NCBI RefSeq assembly: GCF_006345815.1
Contig: NZ_VCIG01000038.1
Span: forward strand, 1-64,000
Reading direction: 5' to 3'
DNA length: 64,000 nt
From: Ochrobactrum sp. CGA5
Lineage (GTDB): Bacteria; Pseudomonadota; Alphaproteobacteria; Rhizobiales; Rhizobiaceae
The notes beneath the pieces were generated by a model. The model searched no databases, was not told where the DNA came from, and was given only the letters and a program-made list of their open reading frames with translations. A program made the translations under genes and the position numbers. Positions 1 to 8,664 of the stretch are shown in pieces (positions within the stretch are counted from its first letter, which is position 1; every line of letters begins with the position of its first letter).

Positions 1-117
1 AGCATTGAGGAGGCGCAGGAATTTGCCACGCAGTGGCTCTGGGCCTACAACAACGAACGTCCCAATATGGGCCCCGGCGGCGTAACGCCCGCACAGAAGC
101 TGAAAAGGGCCGCGTGA
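1..117 (+). CDS. IS3-family transposase OrfB, C-terminal fragment
   Basis: The open frame from the first base encodes the last 38 residues of a DDE (rve) transposase. The motif ATQWLWAYNNERPNMG followed by GVTPAQKLK is the typical end of IS3-family OrfB proteins, just after the catalytic Glu. The stop is at 115-117. The frame is open to the window edge, so the rest of the gene should lie to the left. The intact end and the proper IS terminus behind it suggest that this copy may be functional, unlike the decayed copy at 157-1012. Whether the whole transposase is intact cannot be seen from here. Confidence 0.85.
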   Translation, partial: SIEEAQEFATQWLWAYNNERPNMGPGGVTPAQKLKRAA

Positions 118-156
118 ATTCTACTGACGAGCCCCGTTAAAAACGGGGGGATTACC
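1..156 (+). mobile_element. IS3-family element, right end (element continues left of window)
   Basis: This is the terminal part of an IS3-family insertion sequence running left to right. It contains the last 38 codons of the transposase and about 40 bp of non-coding end. The end is marked by the G-run plus ATTACC at 145-156, which matches, inverted, the TGGTAATCCCCC outer end of the neighbouring copy at 1001-1012. A second shared block, GAATTCTACT (116-125), recurs near the other end at about 970-979, so the two ends belong to the same IS type. The left half lies outside the window. The element abuts, without any spacer, a truncated relative in opposite orientation, which implies insertion of one into the other. 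Confidence 0.75.
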
Positions 157-637
157 GAATTGCGAATGGTTTGCCGCGCTATTCGATGATCTGGTTGAGG
201 CTGCGGATGACGCGTTCAGCAGCCGGTATTGCCTTCCATCCTCCAGCCGGTCGGCCATGGAAACCATGGAGCAGACCATATTCGGCGCATCTGGCACGGT
301 CAGAGCATCGGGCTTGTCCCGCTTCAACCGCTTGCGCCGGCTTGATCCTGACGTTCAATTCAAGCTCACGATAAATGCGGTAAACGCGTTTATGGTTCCA
401 GTAATGCCTCCGGACATTGCGCAGATAAAGGAAACACAGACCGAAGCCCCAGGTCTTCTTTGCCTGCGTCAGTCCGATCAGGAGATCGGCAATCTGCTCG
501 TTCTCGTCATTCAGCCTGGCGCTGTAACGATAACATGTCTCACTGACCTCGAAGGTGCGGCAGGCAACCGCAACGCTCACCCCTCGCAACGCCAATGCTT
601 TCCCGGCCATTTCTCGGCGTTGAGATGGCCGCGCCAC
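157..637 (-). pseudogene. IS3-family OrfB transposase pseudogene
   Basis: The N-terminal part (CRTFEVSETCYRYSARL, then KTWGFGLCFLYLR and VYRIYRELELNVRIKP) is the usual OrfB region before the DDE core. The frame shifts near 345; the continuing peptide (KPDALTVPDAPNMV, MADRLEDGRQYRLLN) is found in another frame. A further shift or deletion near 230 restores ERVIRSLNQIIE. The Trp codon that normally follows is TAG here, and the sequence after it still encodes RGKPFAIR before ending at the neighbouring IS. The catalytic DDE core is missing, so no active transposase can be made. Confidence 0.8.
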
Positions 638-638
638 T

Positions 639-941
639 TTTTTCCAAGAGCCTCTTTGAGCAGTTCCGCCTGCATGCTCATCTCCGCATACATCTTCTTC
701 AGGCGACGGTTGCTCCGCCGGGCAATTGATTCACTGGATCAATTGCTTTTCCGGCTTCGATCTTCCAGAGCCTTCATCTGGCTGATCATCGAGGCATCCA
801 TGCCGCCGTATTGGATCGCCATTTGTAGAATGACGCAGTGCTCATTCCATGTTCCCGGCATAACTCGGGTACAGGAACGCCGCCTTCCGCCTCGCGAAGG
901 ATGACAAGGATTTGCGGTTCGCTGAATCTGCTCGTCTTCAT
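639..941 (-). pseudogene. IS3-family OrfA (helix-turn-helix) pseudogene
   Basis: Translation from the ATG at 941 (AGGAG-type ribosome site just upstream) gives MKTSRFSEPQILVILREAEG and HGMSTASFYKW, the N-terminal helix-turn-helix of IS3-family OrfA. The frame is lost at about 811, where family members read KYGG but one A is missing, and it stops after WMPR. In the next frame the protein resumes with DASMISQMKALED. It is then interrupted again by about 45 extra bases (roughly 715-765) that contain the palindrome GCAATTGAT-7-ATCAATTGC, before RRLKKMYAEMSMQAELLKEA resumes. At least one single-base deletion and one small insertion have therefore inactivated it. Confidence 0.8.
722..746. repeat. 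Short palindrome inserted in IS orfA
   Basis: A perfect 9-bp inverted repeat, GCAATTGAT and ATCAATTGC, is separated by 7 bp. It lies inside a roughly 45-bp stretch that has no counterpart in IS3-family OrfA, between residues that are normally contiguous. It resembles a small palindromic intergenic unit rather than part of the IS. Its copy number in the genome cannot be judged from here. Confidence 0.5.
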
Positions 942-1039
942 CAAAATCTCCTCGATCATATAGCCCGAGAAAATTCTACTTTTGAAGCCTGCTATTTGCC
1001 GGGGGATTACCAGTGCACTTTACCTTTGGCTGGCCGACA

Positions 1040-1879
1040 TTATAAAAATTTCAGTCCATGTGTTGAATAGAAGCGAATAGCGCTTTCGATAAATCTGCGA
1101 ATGTGCCAAATGCCTTTGCGCGAAGCGTGCCCGCCGGTATGTATCACCTTGACAGTGGGGACAAACGCAATCGGGGCAACCTTCCCACACCGGATCGATA
1201 AGTCAAAATCCTCAAAATACAAAAAATAGTTTGGATCGAATCCGCCCAGATTGTGGAGAGTTTTACTACGGAAAAACATGAAACAGCCGCTCACTATCGG
1301 AGGCCCCCAGAATACAGAATTTTGGGTTTCGGCGCGCATTTCGTAGTTACTAAGACGTTTCTGGAATAAATTGCGGATTAGTGCCGGGGCAAAGCCGCGT
1401 AGTAAGAGATCAACCACTGTTGGAAATCTCTTACATAAATACTGACGGCGTCCATCAGGCCAAGTTGCATATGGCGATAGTAGTGCGCAAGAAGGATTTT
1501 CTTCCATGAAATTGACAGCTAACTTCAACGAATCGGCTTCCATTTTGATGTCAGGGTTCAATATAAGATGATATCGCCCGGTTCGTTGGATTGCGCGATT
1601 ATGTCCGCAGCCAAAACCTACATTGCCATGCCCTTGGAAGAGGGTGTAATTTAAGCTGCTTAGCTTGAATTCCAGCAGTTTGGAGACCGTATCCTCTGGT
1701 GAGTTGTCAACAATTGTTATGGCGAATGAGCCAGGGTCAAACCTAGAGAGGGCTTGAACAAGGCTTTCTAAGGTTGCACTGAGTTCAGCGATGTCTGGTT
1801 TGAAAGTTACAATCGAAACAGTCATAAGTAAGGAAGAATCGCTTTGATTGTGGCCGCTTACGTAATTAAGTTGGGTCAT
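1040..1879 (-). CDS. Glycosyltransferase family 2 (rhamnosyltransferase-like)
   Basis: This 279-residue GT-A fold glycosyltransferase resembles the WbbL/rhamnosyltransferase group that adds dTDP-rhamnose to lipid-linked sugars at the cytoplasmic membrane. Visible motifs are the N-terminal VSIVTF (residues ~21-26), VDNSPED (~57-63), NVGFGCGHNRAI (~86-97), the nucleotide-sugar/metal site LNPDIK (~106-111) and FLYFEDFDLSIR (~219-230), typical of WbbL-like enzymes. It stands divergent from rmlA across 187 bp, so the rml operon could supply its donor. Base composition is visibly more AT-rich than the downstream genes, and an IS lies 28 bp away, both suggesting an acquired polysaccharide locus. The acceptor and exact donor are unknown. 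Confidence 0.8.
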   Translation of the reverse strand: MTQLNYVSGHNQSDSSLLMTVSIVTFKPDIAELSATLESLVQALSRFDPGSFAITIVDNSPEDTVSKLLEFKLSSLNYTLFQGHGNVGFGCGHNRAIQRTGRYHLILNPDIKMEADSLKLAVNFMEENPSCALLSPYATWPDGRRQYLCKRFPTVVDLLLRGFAPALIRNLFQKRLSNYEMRAETQNSVFWGPPIVSGCFMFFRSKTLHNLGGFDPNYFLYFEDFDLSIRCGKVAPIAFVPTVKVIHTGGHASRKGIWHIRRFIESAIRFYSTHGLKFL

Positions 1880-2066
1880 TATTTCGTTTGCATCACATTG
1901 TGTGTTTGGTTGCGGATAATCTAAAAGTTGAAGGCATTTTTACGTTAGAGAGAAGTTTCAGCTGGTGCTATAAAAATCATGAAAAGAGCGACCTAATATT
2001 CTTTATACGGTACAGCTATCTGATCGTCAGCAGAAACGTTAGTTGATACCATTCAAGGAAAATGAT

Positions 2067-2948
2067 ATGAAGGGAATTATTCTCGCGGGCGGCAGTGGTA
2101 CAAGGCTGTACCCTCTCACAATCGCGGTTTCTAAGCAGATTCTCCCGATTTACGATAAGCCAATGATTTATTATCCACTGAGCGTGCTCATGCTCGCAGG
2201 GATTCAGGATATCTTAATCATTTCGACGCCACACGACCTGCCTCTCTTCCAGAAATTGCTCGGCCATGGCCGCGAATTCGGTGTGAATTTTTCATATGCC
2301 GAACAGGCTCATCCGAACGGTCTGGCCGAAGCTTTCATCATCGGTAGAGAGTTCATTGGTAACGACAGCGTGGCCATGATCCTTGGCGACAACATTTATT
2401 TTGGTGACGGTCTGTCGAACTTGTCGCAACTATCCTCTCAGCCAATGAAAGGCGGAACTGTTTTTGCGTATCGTGTGGATGATCCGCAGCGCTATGGCGT
2501 TGTGGAATTCGATAGCGAGACAGGTCAGGCAATCTCCATTGAGGAAAAGCCCGAAAAGCCGAAATCTCATTGGGCTGTTACCGGTCTCTATTTCTACGAT
2601 AATCAGGTCGTCGATATTGCGCGTTCGATCAAGCCATCCGCGCGTGGTGAACTGGAGATTACTACGGTGAATAACGTTTATCTTGAGCGCGGAGAACTGA
2701 ATGTTCAGCGTTTTGGACGAGGCTATGCTTGGCTGGATACGGGTACACACGATAGTCTTCACGAAGCGTCGTCTTTTGTTCAGACCATTGAAAAGCGTCA
2801 GGGTATAAAGATCGCCTGCCCAGAGGAAATAGGCCTTGATAAAGGTTGGTTGAGCAGTGAAGCGGTGCTTGAGCGCGCAGCCAAGCTTGGTAAAACCGAA
2901 TATGCTGCATATCTTCGTCGCCGTGTTGCCGAGTTAGGAAAAGATTAA
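2067..2948 (+). CDS. rmlA: Glucose-1-phosphate thymidylyltransferase
   Basis: This enzyme converts glucose-1-phosphate and dTTP to dTDP-glucose, the first step of dTDP-L-rhamnose synthesis. The 293 residues match the family's usual ~290. The nucleotide-binding signature [11 protein letters not shown] is at residues 8-18, [15 protein letters not shown] follows, [10 protein letters not shown] is near 110, and [20 protein letters not shown] near 160 is the substrate-binding part. The start at 2067 is preferred over an in-frame ATG at 2043 because it begins directly at MKGIILAGG and has AAGGAA 6 bp upstream. Its stop overlaps the rmlC start (TAATG), indicating translational coupling in an rmlA-rmlC-rmlB-rmlD operon. 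Confidence 0.96.
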   Translation: MKGIILAGGSGTRLYPLTIAVSKQILPIYDKPMIYYPLSVLMLAGIQDILIISTPHDLPLFQKLLGHGREFGVNFSYAEQAHPNGLAEAFIIGREFIGNDSVAMILGDNIYFGDGLSNLSQLSSQPMKGGTVFAYRVDDPQRYGVVEFDSETGQAISIEEKPEKPKSHWAVTGLYFYDNQVVDIARSIKPSARGELEITTVNNVYLERGELNVQRFGRGYAWLDTGTHDSLHEASSFVQTIEKRQGIKIACPEEIGLDKGWLSSEAVLERAAKLGKTEYAAYLRRRVAELGKD

Positions 2949-3499
2949 TGCAAATTCGTCCTTTAGGTTTAAACGGTGTTTTTGAAATCTGCCCCCGTAA
3001 ATTCGGTGATGACCGTGGGTTTTTCTCCGAGATTTATAATGCAAAGGCATTCACCGAAGCCGGTATTGACCTGAATTTCGTTCAGGACAACCATTCTTTT
3101 TCGGCTGCCAAGGGCGTTGTTCGTGGGCTTCATTATCAGTTGCCACCATTTGCGCAGGACAAGCTGGTTCGCGTTACGCGCGGCGCAATTCTGGATGTTG
3201 CTGTTGATATCCGCAAAAGCTCGCCAACTTTCGGAAAGTGGGTTGCGTTGGAAGTCTCGGCTGAAAAATGGAACCAGATTCTGGTGCCCAAGGGCTTCGC
3301 ACACGGTTTCATGACACTCATTGAGAACACCGAGGTCATCTACAAGGTCACGAATTATTATTCTCCTGAGCATGACCGTTCGATCCGGTTTGATGATCCG
3401 GCCATTGGTATCGATTGGCCAACAGCATCTTCAGGCGTCCAGCTTTCCGATAAGGATCAGAAGGCCCCGCTTTTTGCTGATGCTGAAGTTTTTGCTTGA
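2948..3499 (+). CDS. rmlC: dTDP-4-dehydrorhamnose 3,5-epimerase
   Basis: This is a cupin-fold epimerase acting on dTDP-4-keto-6-deoxyglucose, third step of the dTDP-L-rhamnose route. The 183 residues are the normal length. The early segment GDDRGFFSEIYN is followed by FVQDNHSFS, VVRGLHYQ with the catalytic His, and GAILDVAVDIRKSSPTFGKW. FAHGFMTL and EVIYKVTNYYSPEHDRSIRFDDPAIGIDWP complete the family signature. It starts on the A of the rmlA stop codon and is followed after 9 bp by rmlB. The gene order rmlA-rmlC-rmlB-rmlD differs from the enterobacterial B-D-A-C order. Confidence 0.96.
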   Translation: MQIRPLGLNGVFEICPRKFGDDRGFFSEIYNAKAFTEAGIDLNFVQDNHSFSAAKGVVRGLHYQLPPFAQDKLVRVTRGAILDVAVDIRKSSPTFGKWVALEVSAEKWNQILVPKGFAHGFMTLIENTEVIYKVTNYYSPEHDRSIRFDDPAIGIDWPTASSGVQLSDKDQKAPLFADAEVFA

Positions 3500-3508
3500 G
3501 GAAATTAT

Positions 3509-4585
3509 ATGAATATTCTTGTCACGGGTGGAGCAGGGTTCATTGGTTCGGCTGTCTGTCGCCATCTGGCTTCTGATCCCAAGATCAATGTCGTCAATCT
3601 CGACAAGCTGACCTATGCAGGCAACCTGGCATCTCTCCGCCAGATCGAAAACCATCCGAATTACAGCTTTCTGCAAGCCGATATTTGTGATGACACTGGT
3701 GTTCTGGAAGCTTTGCGCGCCAACGAAATCGATGTGGTTATGCATCTGGCGGCGGAAAGCCACGTTGACCGTTCCATCGACGGGCCTGCGGCTTTCATTG
3801 AAACCAATATCATAGGCACGTTCCGCTTGCTCAATGCTGCACTCGCTTATTGGCGCGAACTGGCGGAACCACGTAAGTCGAACTTCCGCTTTCATCACAT
3901 TTCTACAGATGAAGTGTTCGGCGACCTGCCTTTCGACAGCGGTATTTTCACGGAAGAGACACCCTATAAGCCATCGTCTCCTTATTCGGCGTCAAAGGCT
4001 TCTTCGGATCATCTGGTGCGTGCCTGGCATGAAACCTATGGCCTGCCTGTGGTGCTTACTAACTGCTCGAACAATTATGGACCGTTCCATTTCCCGGAAA
4101 AGCTGATCCCGCTAGTCATTCTCAATGCGCTCGATGAAAAGCCATTGCCGGTTTATGGGGCAGGGGCGAATGTGCGCGATTGGCTCTATGTCGAGGATCA
4201 TGCGCGTGCTCTGGCACTGGTTGCTACCACCGGCAAGCTGGGCGAAAGTTACAATATCGGCGGACGTGCAGAACGTACCAACCTGAGTGTCGTTGAAACG
4301 ATCTGTGCTATCCTCGACAAGAAGCGGCCTCGCGCAAACGGCAAGAGCTACGCCGATTTGATCACCTTCGTGACTGATCGCCCCGGCCACGACCGCCGTT
4401 ATGCGATTGACGCTTCGAAGATCGAGCGTGAACTGGGCTGGAAGCCGCAGGAGACCTTCGAGACGGGATTGGAAAAGACCATTCAATGGTATCTCGATAA
4501 TGCATGGTGGTGGGAGCCGATCCGCAGCGGTACCTATGCTGGCGAGCGTCTGGGCAGCACGTCAGCAAAAGAGGCTAACGCATGA
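3509..4585 (+). CDS. rmlB: dTDP-glucose 4,6-dehydratase
   Basis: This extended short-chain dehydrogenase catalyses the NAD-dependent oxidation and dehydration of dTDP-glucose, second step to rhamnose. The 358 residues begin with the Rossmann motif TGGAGFIGS (residues 6-14). [13 protein letters not shown] follows near 82-94, the catalytic STDEVFG near 132, and the YSASKAS motif with the Tyr-Lys pair near 159. [20 protein letters not shown] is highly conserved in the family. GAGGAAATT 3 bp upstream of the ATG is a strong ribosome site. Its last codons overlap rmlD by 4 bp (ATGA), so the two are translationally coupled. Confidence 0.97.
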   Translation: MNILVTGGAGFIGSAVCRHLASDPKINVVNLDKLTYAGNLASLRQIENHPNYSFLQADICDDTGVLEALRANEIDVVMHLAAESHVDRSIDGPAAFIETNIIGTFRLLNAALAYWRELAEPRKSNFRFHHISTDEVFGDLPFDSGIFTEETPYKPSSPYSASKASSDHLVRAWHETYGLPVVLTNCSNNYGPFHFPEKLIPLVILNALDEKPLPVYGAGANVRDWLYVEDHARALALVATTGKLGESYNIGGRAERTNLSVVETICAILDKKRPRANGKSYADLITFVTDRPGHDRRYAIDASKIERELGWKPQETFETGLEKTIQWYLDNAWWWEPIRSGTYAGERLGSTSAKEANA

Positions 4586-5460
4586 AAATTCTCATCACCG
4601 GACGGGAAGGGCAGGTTGTCCAAAGCCTTCTTGAGAAGGCATCTCAACGCCCCGATCTCGAGGTGATAGCGCTGGGTCGCCCGGAACTTGATCTGACAAA
4701 GCCGGATACAGTGCGTCGCGCCATGGAGGCAATCAAGCCCGACCTCGTTGTCTCCGCCGCCGCCTACACGGCGGTGGACTTAGCCGAGGATGAGCAGGAA
4801 CTTGCCTTTATGGTGAATGCTATTGGCGCTGAAGCAGTAGCCGAAGCAGCAAAGGCCCGCGGTGTTCCCATCATCCACCTGTCGACGGATTATGTTTTTG
4901 CGGGCGACGCTGACGAACCATATGTTGAAACGGATGTCACCGGACCTTGCAGCGTCTATGGAAGCTCCAAGCTTGAAGGTGAGCGTCTGGTTGCGCAAGC
5001 CAATCCGCAACACATAATTTTGCGAACTGCGTGGGTCTATAGCCCCTTTGGCAAAAATTTCGTCAAGACGATGTTGAAGCTTGCTGAGACGCGTGATGCT
5101 CTTTCCGTGGTTTCCGACCAGTGGGGCAATCCAACGAGTGCGCTCAATATCGCTGACGCAATTATCCAGGTAGCGGATCATTTGGCGGCGACGCCGGGCT
5201 TTTCCGCTTATGGTGTTTATCATCTGGTCGGTACGGGTGACACGAACTGGAGCGGCTTCGCGCGCACCATATTCAGTGAAAGCGCCAAGCTCGGTGGACC
5301 AACCGCGACTGTCACCGATATTGCGACAGCCGATTATCCGACTAAGGCTGCCCGCCCTGCCAATTCTCGCCTGTCGACAGTCAAATTCCAGAAGATGTTC
5401 AACTGGTCTGCGCCGCATTGGCAGTCGTCGCTACGGGACGTTGTGGTCCGGCTTGTATAG
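4582..5460 (+). CDS. rmlD: dTDP-4-dehydrorhamnose reductase
   Basis: This enzyme reduces dTDP-4-keto-L-rhamnose to dTDP-L-rhamnose using NAD(P)H and is the last step of the pathway. The 292 residues match the family. The N-terminal nucleotide site reads [11 protein letters not shown] (residues 6-16); the last Gly of the usual GxxGQxG is Val here. [16 protein letters not shown] (near 56-71), STDYVFAG and the catalytic YGSSKLEGE (near 127) are clear. It overlaps rmlB by ATGA and is the last gene of the rml operon. A 297-bp gap separates it from manB. Confidence 0.95.
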   Translation: MKILITGREGQVVQSLLEKASQRPDLEVIALGRPELDLTKPDTVRRAMEAIKPDLVVSAAAYTAVDLAEDEQELAFMVNAIGAEAVAEAAKARGVPIIHLSTDYVFAGDADEPYVETDVTGPCSVYGSSKLEGERLVAQANPQHIILRTAWVYSPFGKNFVKTMLKLAETRDALSVVSDQWGNPTSALNIADAIIQVADHLAATPGFSAYGVYHLVGTGDTNWSGFARTIFSESAKLGGPTATVTDIATADYPTKAARPANSRLSTVKFQKMFNWSAPHWQSSLRDVVVRLV

Positions 5461-5757
5461 TATTGTGAGTGACGATTTTTCCAACGCGGCATCGTTCAGT
5501 GATCGGTGTCGCGTTTTTCGTTTCTGGCGACAATAATTCGCACTGTTGCGTGCAGAACAGCAATTATTAACGCAGACGGCCTTAAGGATTTGAAATTGCC
5601 TGCCTATAAGGATTATGACCCACAATAAGGTGCATGTGATTGCACTATTGTAGGGATCATGGTTCTCAGGTTCACGTTATAAGATGACAAAACTTTTAAG
5701 CTGGGAGGCGCTTGCGGGCGTTGTTTCTTCGACATTGGAAAAGAACTGGCGGAAAGC
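5461..5757. other. Intergenic region upstream of manB with hairpin and short leader frame
   Basis: This spacer between rmlD and manB is AT-rich. It has an interrupted hairpin at 5622-5651 (ACAATA, two-base bulge, GTGCA; loop; TGCAC, TATTGT) that could be a terminator-like or regulatory structure. A 25-codon open frame at 5684-5761 ends on TGA overlapping the manB ATG. No convincing -35/-10 pair was identified by eye. Confidence 0.5.
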
Positions 5758-5761
5758 ATGA
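5684..5761 (+). CDS. Possible 25-residue leader peptide coupled to manB
   Basis: The frame starts at ATG 5684, encodes MTKLLSWEALAGVVSSTLEK plus five residues, and stops with TGA at 5759-5761, overlapping the manB start (ATGA). Such an overlap usually means translational coupling, so it could be a leader peptide. The ribosome site in front of its ATG is weak. It could also be chance; 25-codon frames are common. No similarity is recognised. Confidence 0.25.
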   Translation: MTKLLSWEALAGVVSSTLEKNWRKA

Positions 5762-7182
5762 GCGGTACATCCCTAAAATTTGGCACAAGCGGTCTTAGGG
5801 GACTAGCGGATGAATTGAATGGTTTACCCGCTTATGCCTATTCTCTTGCTTTCGTTGAAATGCTGTTGGAAGCCGGAAAGCTACAGAGGGGCGGCAAGGT
5901 CTTCGTCGGTCGCGACCTTCGCCTGTCGAGCCCTGCCATTGCAGCACTTTGTATGGCGGCAATTGAGGATGCGGGATTTCAGCCGGTCGATTGCGGTGTT
6001 TTGCCAACTCCGGCGTTGAGCTATTATGCGATTTCGCAGCATGGTCCGAGCATAATGATCACTGGCAGCCATATTCCAGATGATCGTAATGGGCTTAAAT
6101 TCTATCGCCAGAACGGCGAAATCGACAAGGACGATGAGAGCGCCATCAGCAGGGTTTACGCCGCCCTGCCTGAAAATCTCGCCTTTCGTCATCTGCACGA
6201 CGCGCCCCTCAATAGCGATGCCGTCGACATCTATGTGAAGCGTTATGTTGAGTTTGTCGGGCGTGAATACCTTCGAGGCCTGCGTGTTGGGGTCTATCAG
6301 CATTCGTCTGTGGCGCGTGATCTCATCGTCCGTATTCTCGCTGAGTTGGGCGCCGAAGCCGTACCGCTCGGTCGATCCGATGTGTTCGTGCCTGTCGACA
6401 CGGAGGCGCTGCGCTCCGAGGATATCGAACTTCTCCGCCAGTGGGCGCAGGAAAGCCGCTTCGACGCCATTGTTTCCACGGATGGGGATGCAGACCGCCC
6501 CTTGATCGCGGATGAAAAAGGACACTTCGTGCGGGGTGATCTTGTTGGGGCGATCACTGCCACCTGGCTTGGCATCAAAACGATCGTGACGCCGGTGACG
6601 TCCAATTCCGCTCTTGAGGAAAATTTTGAGCGTGTCATCAGAACACGCGTCGGCTCGCCTTATGTCATTGAAGGCATGGCGCAGGCCATCACTGAGGGCA
6701 GGTCGGTGGTTGTGGGGTTTGAGGCCAATGGTGGCGTGCTTCTTGGCAGCACGGTTGAAAAATCAGGCCATACGCTTTCAGCGCTTCCAACACGCGATGC
6801 GCTTCTGCCTATTCTGGCCTGCCTCTGCACGATTCAAGAAATGCAGAAACCTTTTTCGGAAATCGCGAAAAGCTATGGTTTCCGCGTGGCCCTGAGTGAT
6901 CGCCTGACAGAAGTGTCGCAGGAAAAGAGCGCAGCTTTTCTTTCTGTCATTACGCAGGAAGATGCGCGCACTCAGCTTTTCCCTGTAAGCGATAGCGTTA
7001 TCCGGCTTGAAACGATTGACGGCGTGAAACTCTTCTTCCATTCCGGTAATGCGATTCACTATCGCGCTTCTGGCAATGCACCGGAACTGCGATGCTATGT
7101 GGAAGCTTCAGAGGAGAGCCAGGCCGAGACGCTTCTGGAAACGGGACTTGCTGTCGCCCGCAACGCAACGAAGGACAACTGA
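5758..7182 (+). CDS. manB: Phosphomannomutase
   Basis: This alpha-D-phosphohexomutase interconverts mannose-6-phosphate and mannose-1-phosphate, feeding GDP-mannose for LPS core or other surface glycans. It has 474 residues. FGTSGLRGL (residues 8-16) opens domain I. The phosphoserine loop ITGSHIPDDRNGLK places the catalytic Ser at about residue 104. The metal loop DGDADRPL lies near 240 and the sugar-specificity loop FEANGGV near 321. Domain IV ends with FFHSGNAIHYRASGNAPE, the phosphate-binding loop. It is 3 bp upstream of manC, giving a two-gene manB-manC unit as in the Brucella LPS-core genes. Phosphoglucomutase activity cannot be excluded. Confidence 0.9.
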   Translation: MSGTSLKFGTSGLRGLADELNGLPAYAYSLAFVEMLLEAGKLQRGGKVFVGRDLRLSSPAIAALCMAAIEDAGFQPVDCGVLPTPALSYYAISQHGPSIMITGSHIPDDRNGLKFYRQNGEIDKDDESAISRVYAALPENLAFRHLHDAPLNSDAVDIYVKRYVEFVGREYLRGLRVGVYQHSSVARDLIVRILAELGAEAVPLGRSDVFVPVDTEALRSEDIELLRQWAQESRFDAIVSTDGDADRPLIADEKGHFVRGDLVGAITATWLGIKTIVTPVTSNSALEENFERVIRTRVGSPYVIEGMAQAITEGRSVVVGFEANGGVLLGSTVEKSGHTLSALPTRDALLPILACLCTIQEMQKPFSEIAKSYGFRVALSDRLTEVSQEKSAAFLSVITQEDARTQLFPVSDSVIRLETIDGVKLFFHSGNAIHYRASGNAPELRCYVEASEESQAETLLETGLAVARNATKDN

Positions 7183-7185
7183 GCA

Positions 7186-8601
7186 ATGAGCTTTATTCCT
7201 GTCATTATCAGCGGCGGTTCCGGCTCCAGATTGTGGCCGCTTTCGCGCGATGCACACCCGAAACCATTCATCGAACTGCCCGACGGCAGCACGCTGATCG
7301 GCAAGACCTACAAGCGCGCGGCGCAGCTCGACGGTGTGAACCATATCCTCACCGTGACCAATCGCGACTTCCTTTTCCTGACACTTGATGCCTATGCCGA
7401 TGCAAAGGCCCCCAAGGTCGACAACGCATTTTTGCTGGAGCCAATCGGACGCGATACGGCGCCTGCGGTTGCTGTTGCGGCTTTGCATGCCGCGGCGACT
7501 TACGGCCCGGATGCGACATTGCTTGTCATGCCAGCCGACCACCTGATCGAGGATGAAGCCGCTTTTGCCGAAGCTGTTTCAAAGGCCCGCGAGATAGCTG
7601 AGACCGGTCGCATCGTCACTTTCGGCATTGTGCCCGATCACCCGGAAACCGGTTTTGGTTATATTGAAACCGACGGCAGGGATGTGTTGCGCTTTGTCGA
7701 AAAGCCCGATGTCGAGACGGCGCAGACCTACGTCGAAAGTGGTCGGTATTTCTGGAATTCCGGCATGTTCTGTTTCACGGCGGGAACCATGCTTGCGGCG
7801 ATGCAGCATTTTGCGCCGGAAATATTCAGTGCAGTGCGGGCGTCGCTTGAACATGCCCGGCGCGGCGTAAACGGTGAAACCAAGACCATCGAAATCGCAA
7901 AGGACGATTTTGCGGCTGCTCCTGCAATTTCCATCGATTACGCGATTATGGAAAAGGCCGAGAACATTGCCTGTATTCCAGTTTCCTGTGGCTGGTCCGA
8001 TATTGGTTCCTGGGCCGCGATGGCGGATCTCATCACACCGGATGACAACGGTAATCGTCTGCGCGGCGAAACGGTGATCGAAGACACGACCGACAGCTTC
8101 GTCTTGTCCGAAACCCGGTTGGTCAGCCTGGTCGGCGTCCGCGATCTTCTTGTCGTGGACACGCCTGATGCGCTGCTCGTAGCCCATCGCGACAAGGCGC
8201 AGGAGGTGCGCAAGGTCTTCAATAAGCTGCGCGCGAACGGCCATGAAGCAGCCAAGCTCCACCGTACCGCCCATCGTCCTTGGGGCACTTATACGGTGCT
8301 TGAGGAAGGGGACGGCTTCAAGATCAAGCGGATCGAAGTGAAACCGGGGCGTCGCCTGAGCTTGCAGGCGCATCACCACCGTTCCGAACACTGGATTGTT
8401 GTTTCCGGTACCGCGAAAGTCACCAATGGTGATCGCGAGATTCTACTGACGACCAACCAGTCCACCTACATTCCCTGTGGCTTCCGTCACCGCTTGGAGA
8501 ATCCGGGCATCCTGCCGCTCGTACTCATCGAGGTGCAAAGCGGCGAATATCTGGGTGAAGACGACATCGTGCGTTTCGATGACGTCTATGGCCGCACATA
8601 A
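7186..8601 (+). CDS. manC: Mannose-1-phosphate guanylyltransferase / mannose-6-phosphate isomerase
   Basis: This bifunctional type II enzyme makes GDP-mannose from mannose-1-phosphate and GTP. Its 471 residues are the normal length. The nucleotidyltransferase domain starts with ISGGSGSRLWPLSRDAHPKP (residues 8-27). EPIGRDTAPAVA follows near 85, MPADHLIED near 115 and FVEKPD near 170. The C-terminal cupin (from ~360) has RPWGTYTVLEEGDGFKIKRI, the metal-binding QAHHHRSEHWIVVSGTA, and IPCGFRHRLENPG. It follows manB with a 3-bp gap. Together with manB it supplies GDP-mannose, complementing the dTDP-rhamnose genes just upstream. Confidence 0.95.
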   Translation: MSFIPVIISGGSGSRLWPLSRDAHPKPFIELPDGSTLIGKTYKRAAQLDGVNHILTVTNRDFLFLTLDAYADAKAPKVDNAFLLEPIGRDTAPAVAVAALHAAATYGPDATLLVMPADHLIEDEAAFAEAVSKAREIAETGRIVTFGIVPDHPETGFGYIETDGRDVLRFVEKPDVETAQTYVESGRYFWNSGMFCFTAGTMLAAMQHFAPEIFSAVRASLEHARRGVNGETKTIEIAKDDFAAAPAISIDYAIMEKAENIACIPVSCGWSDIGSWAAMADLITPDDNGNRLRGETVIEDTTDSFVLSETRLVSLVGVRDLLVVDTPDALLVAHRDKAQEVRKVFNKLRANGHEAAKLHRTAHRPWGTYTVLEEGDGFKIKRIEVKPGRRLSLQAHHHRSEHWIVVSGTAKVTNGDREILLTTNQSTYIPCGFRHRLENPGILPLVLIEVQSGEYLGEDDIVRFDDVYGRT

Positions 8602-8605
8602 TAAT

Positions 8606-8640
8606 AGGGCGTTCAGACGCTAACGCACGCGCCCTGAAAA
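8606..8640 (+). terminator. Hairpin after manC
   Basis: AGGGCG at 8606-8611 pairs with CGCCCT at 8630-8635, starting 5 bp after the manC stop. A second, longer hairpin follows at 8665-8699. There is no clear T-run, so termination strength is uncertain. Confidence 0.35.
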
Positions 8641-8664
8641 TGCTCAATCGCCGCACAGACTTAA

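Larger units (their letters stand above)
157..1012 (-). mobile_element. Decayed IS3-family element, truncated by the neighbouring IS
   Basis: This is a minus-strand IS3-family element whose outer end (TGGTAATCCCCC on the minus strand) is at 1012-1001. It carries orfA (from 941) and the first part of orfB (from 637), both broken. Coding resemblance to OrfB stops abruptly at about 158, directly at the end of the plus-strand IS copy. The missing OrfB remainder (the DDE core after the 'GKPFAIR' stretch) would be expected left of the plus-strand copy, beyond the window. Orientation, shared end sequences and the abrupt junction support nested insertion. Target duplication cannot be checked here. 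Confidence 0.75.

Noticed and set aside
7579..8391. Minus-strand frame of 270 codons
   Set aside because: Shadow of manC; the plus-strand protein has all family motifs.
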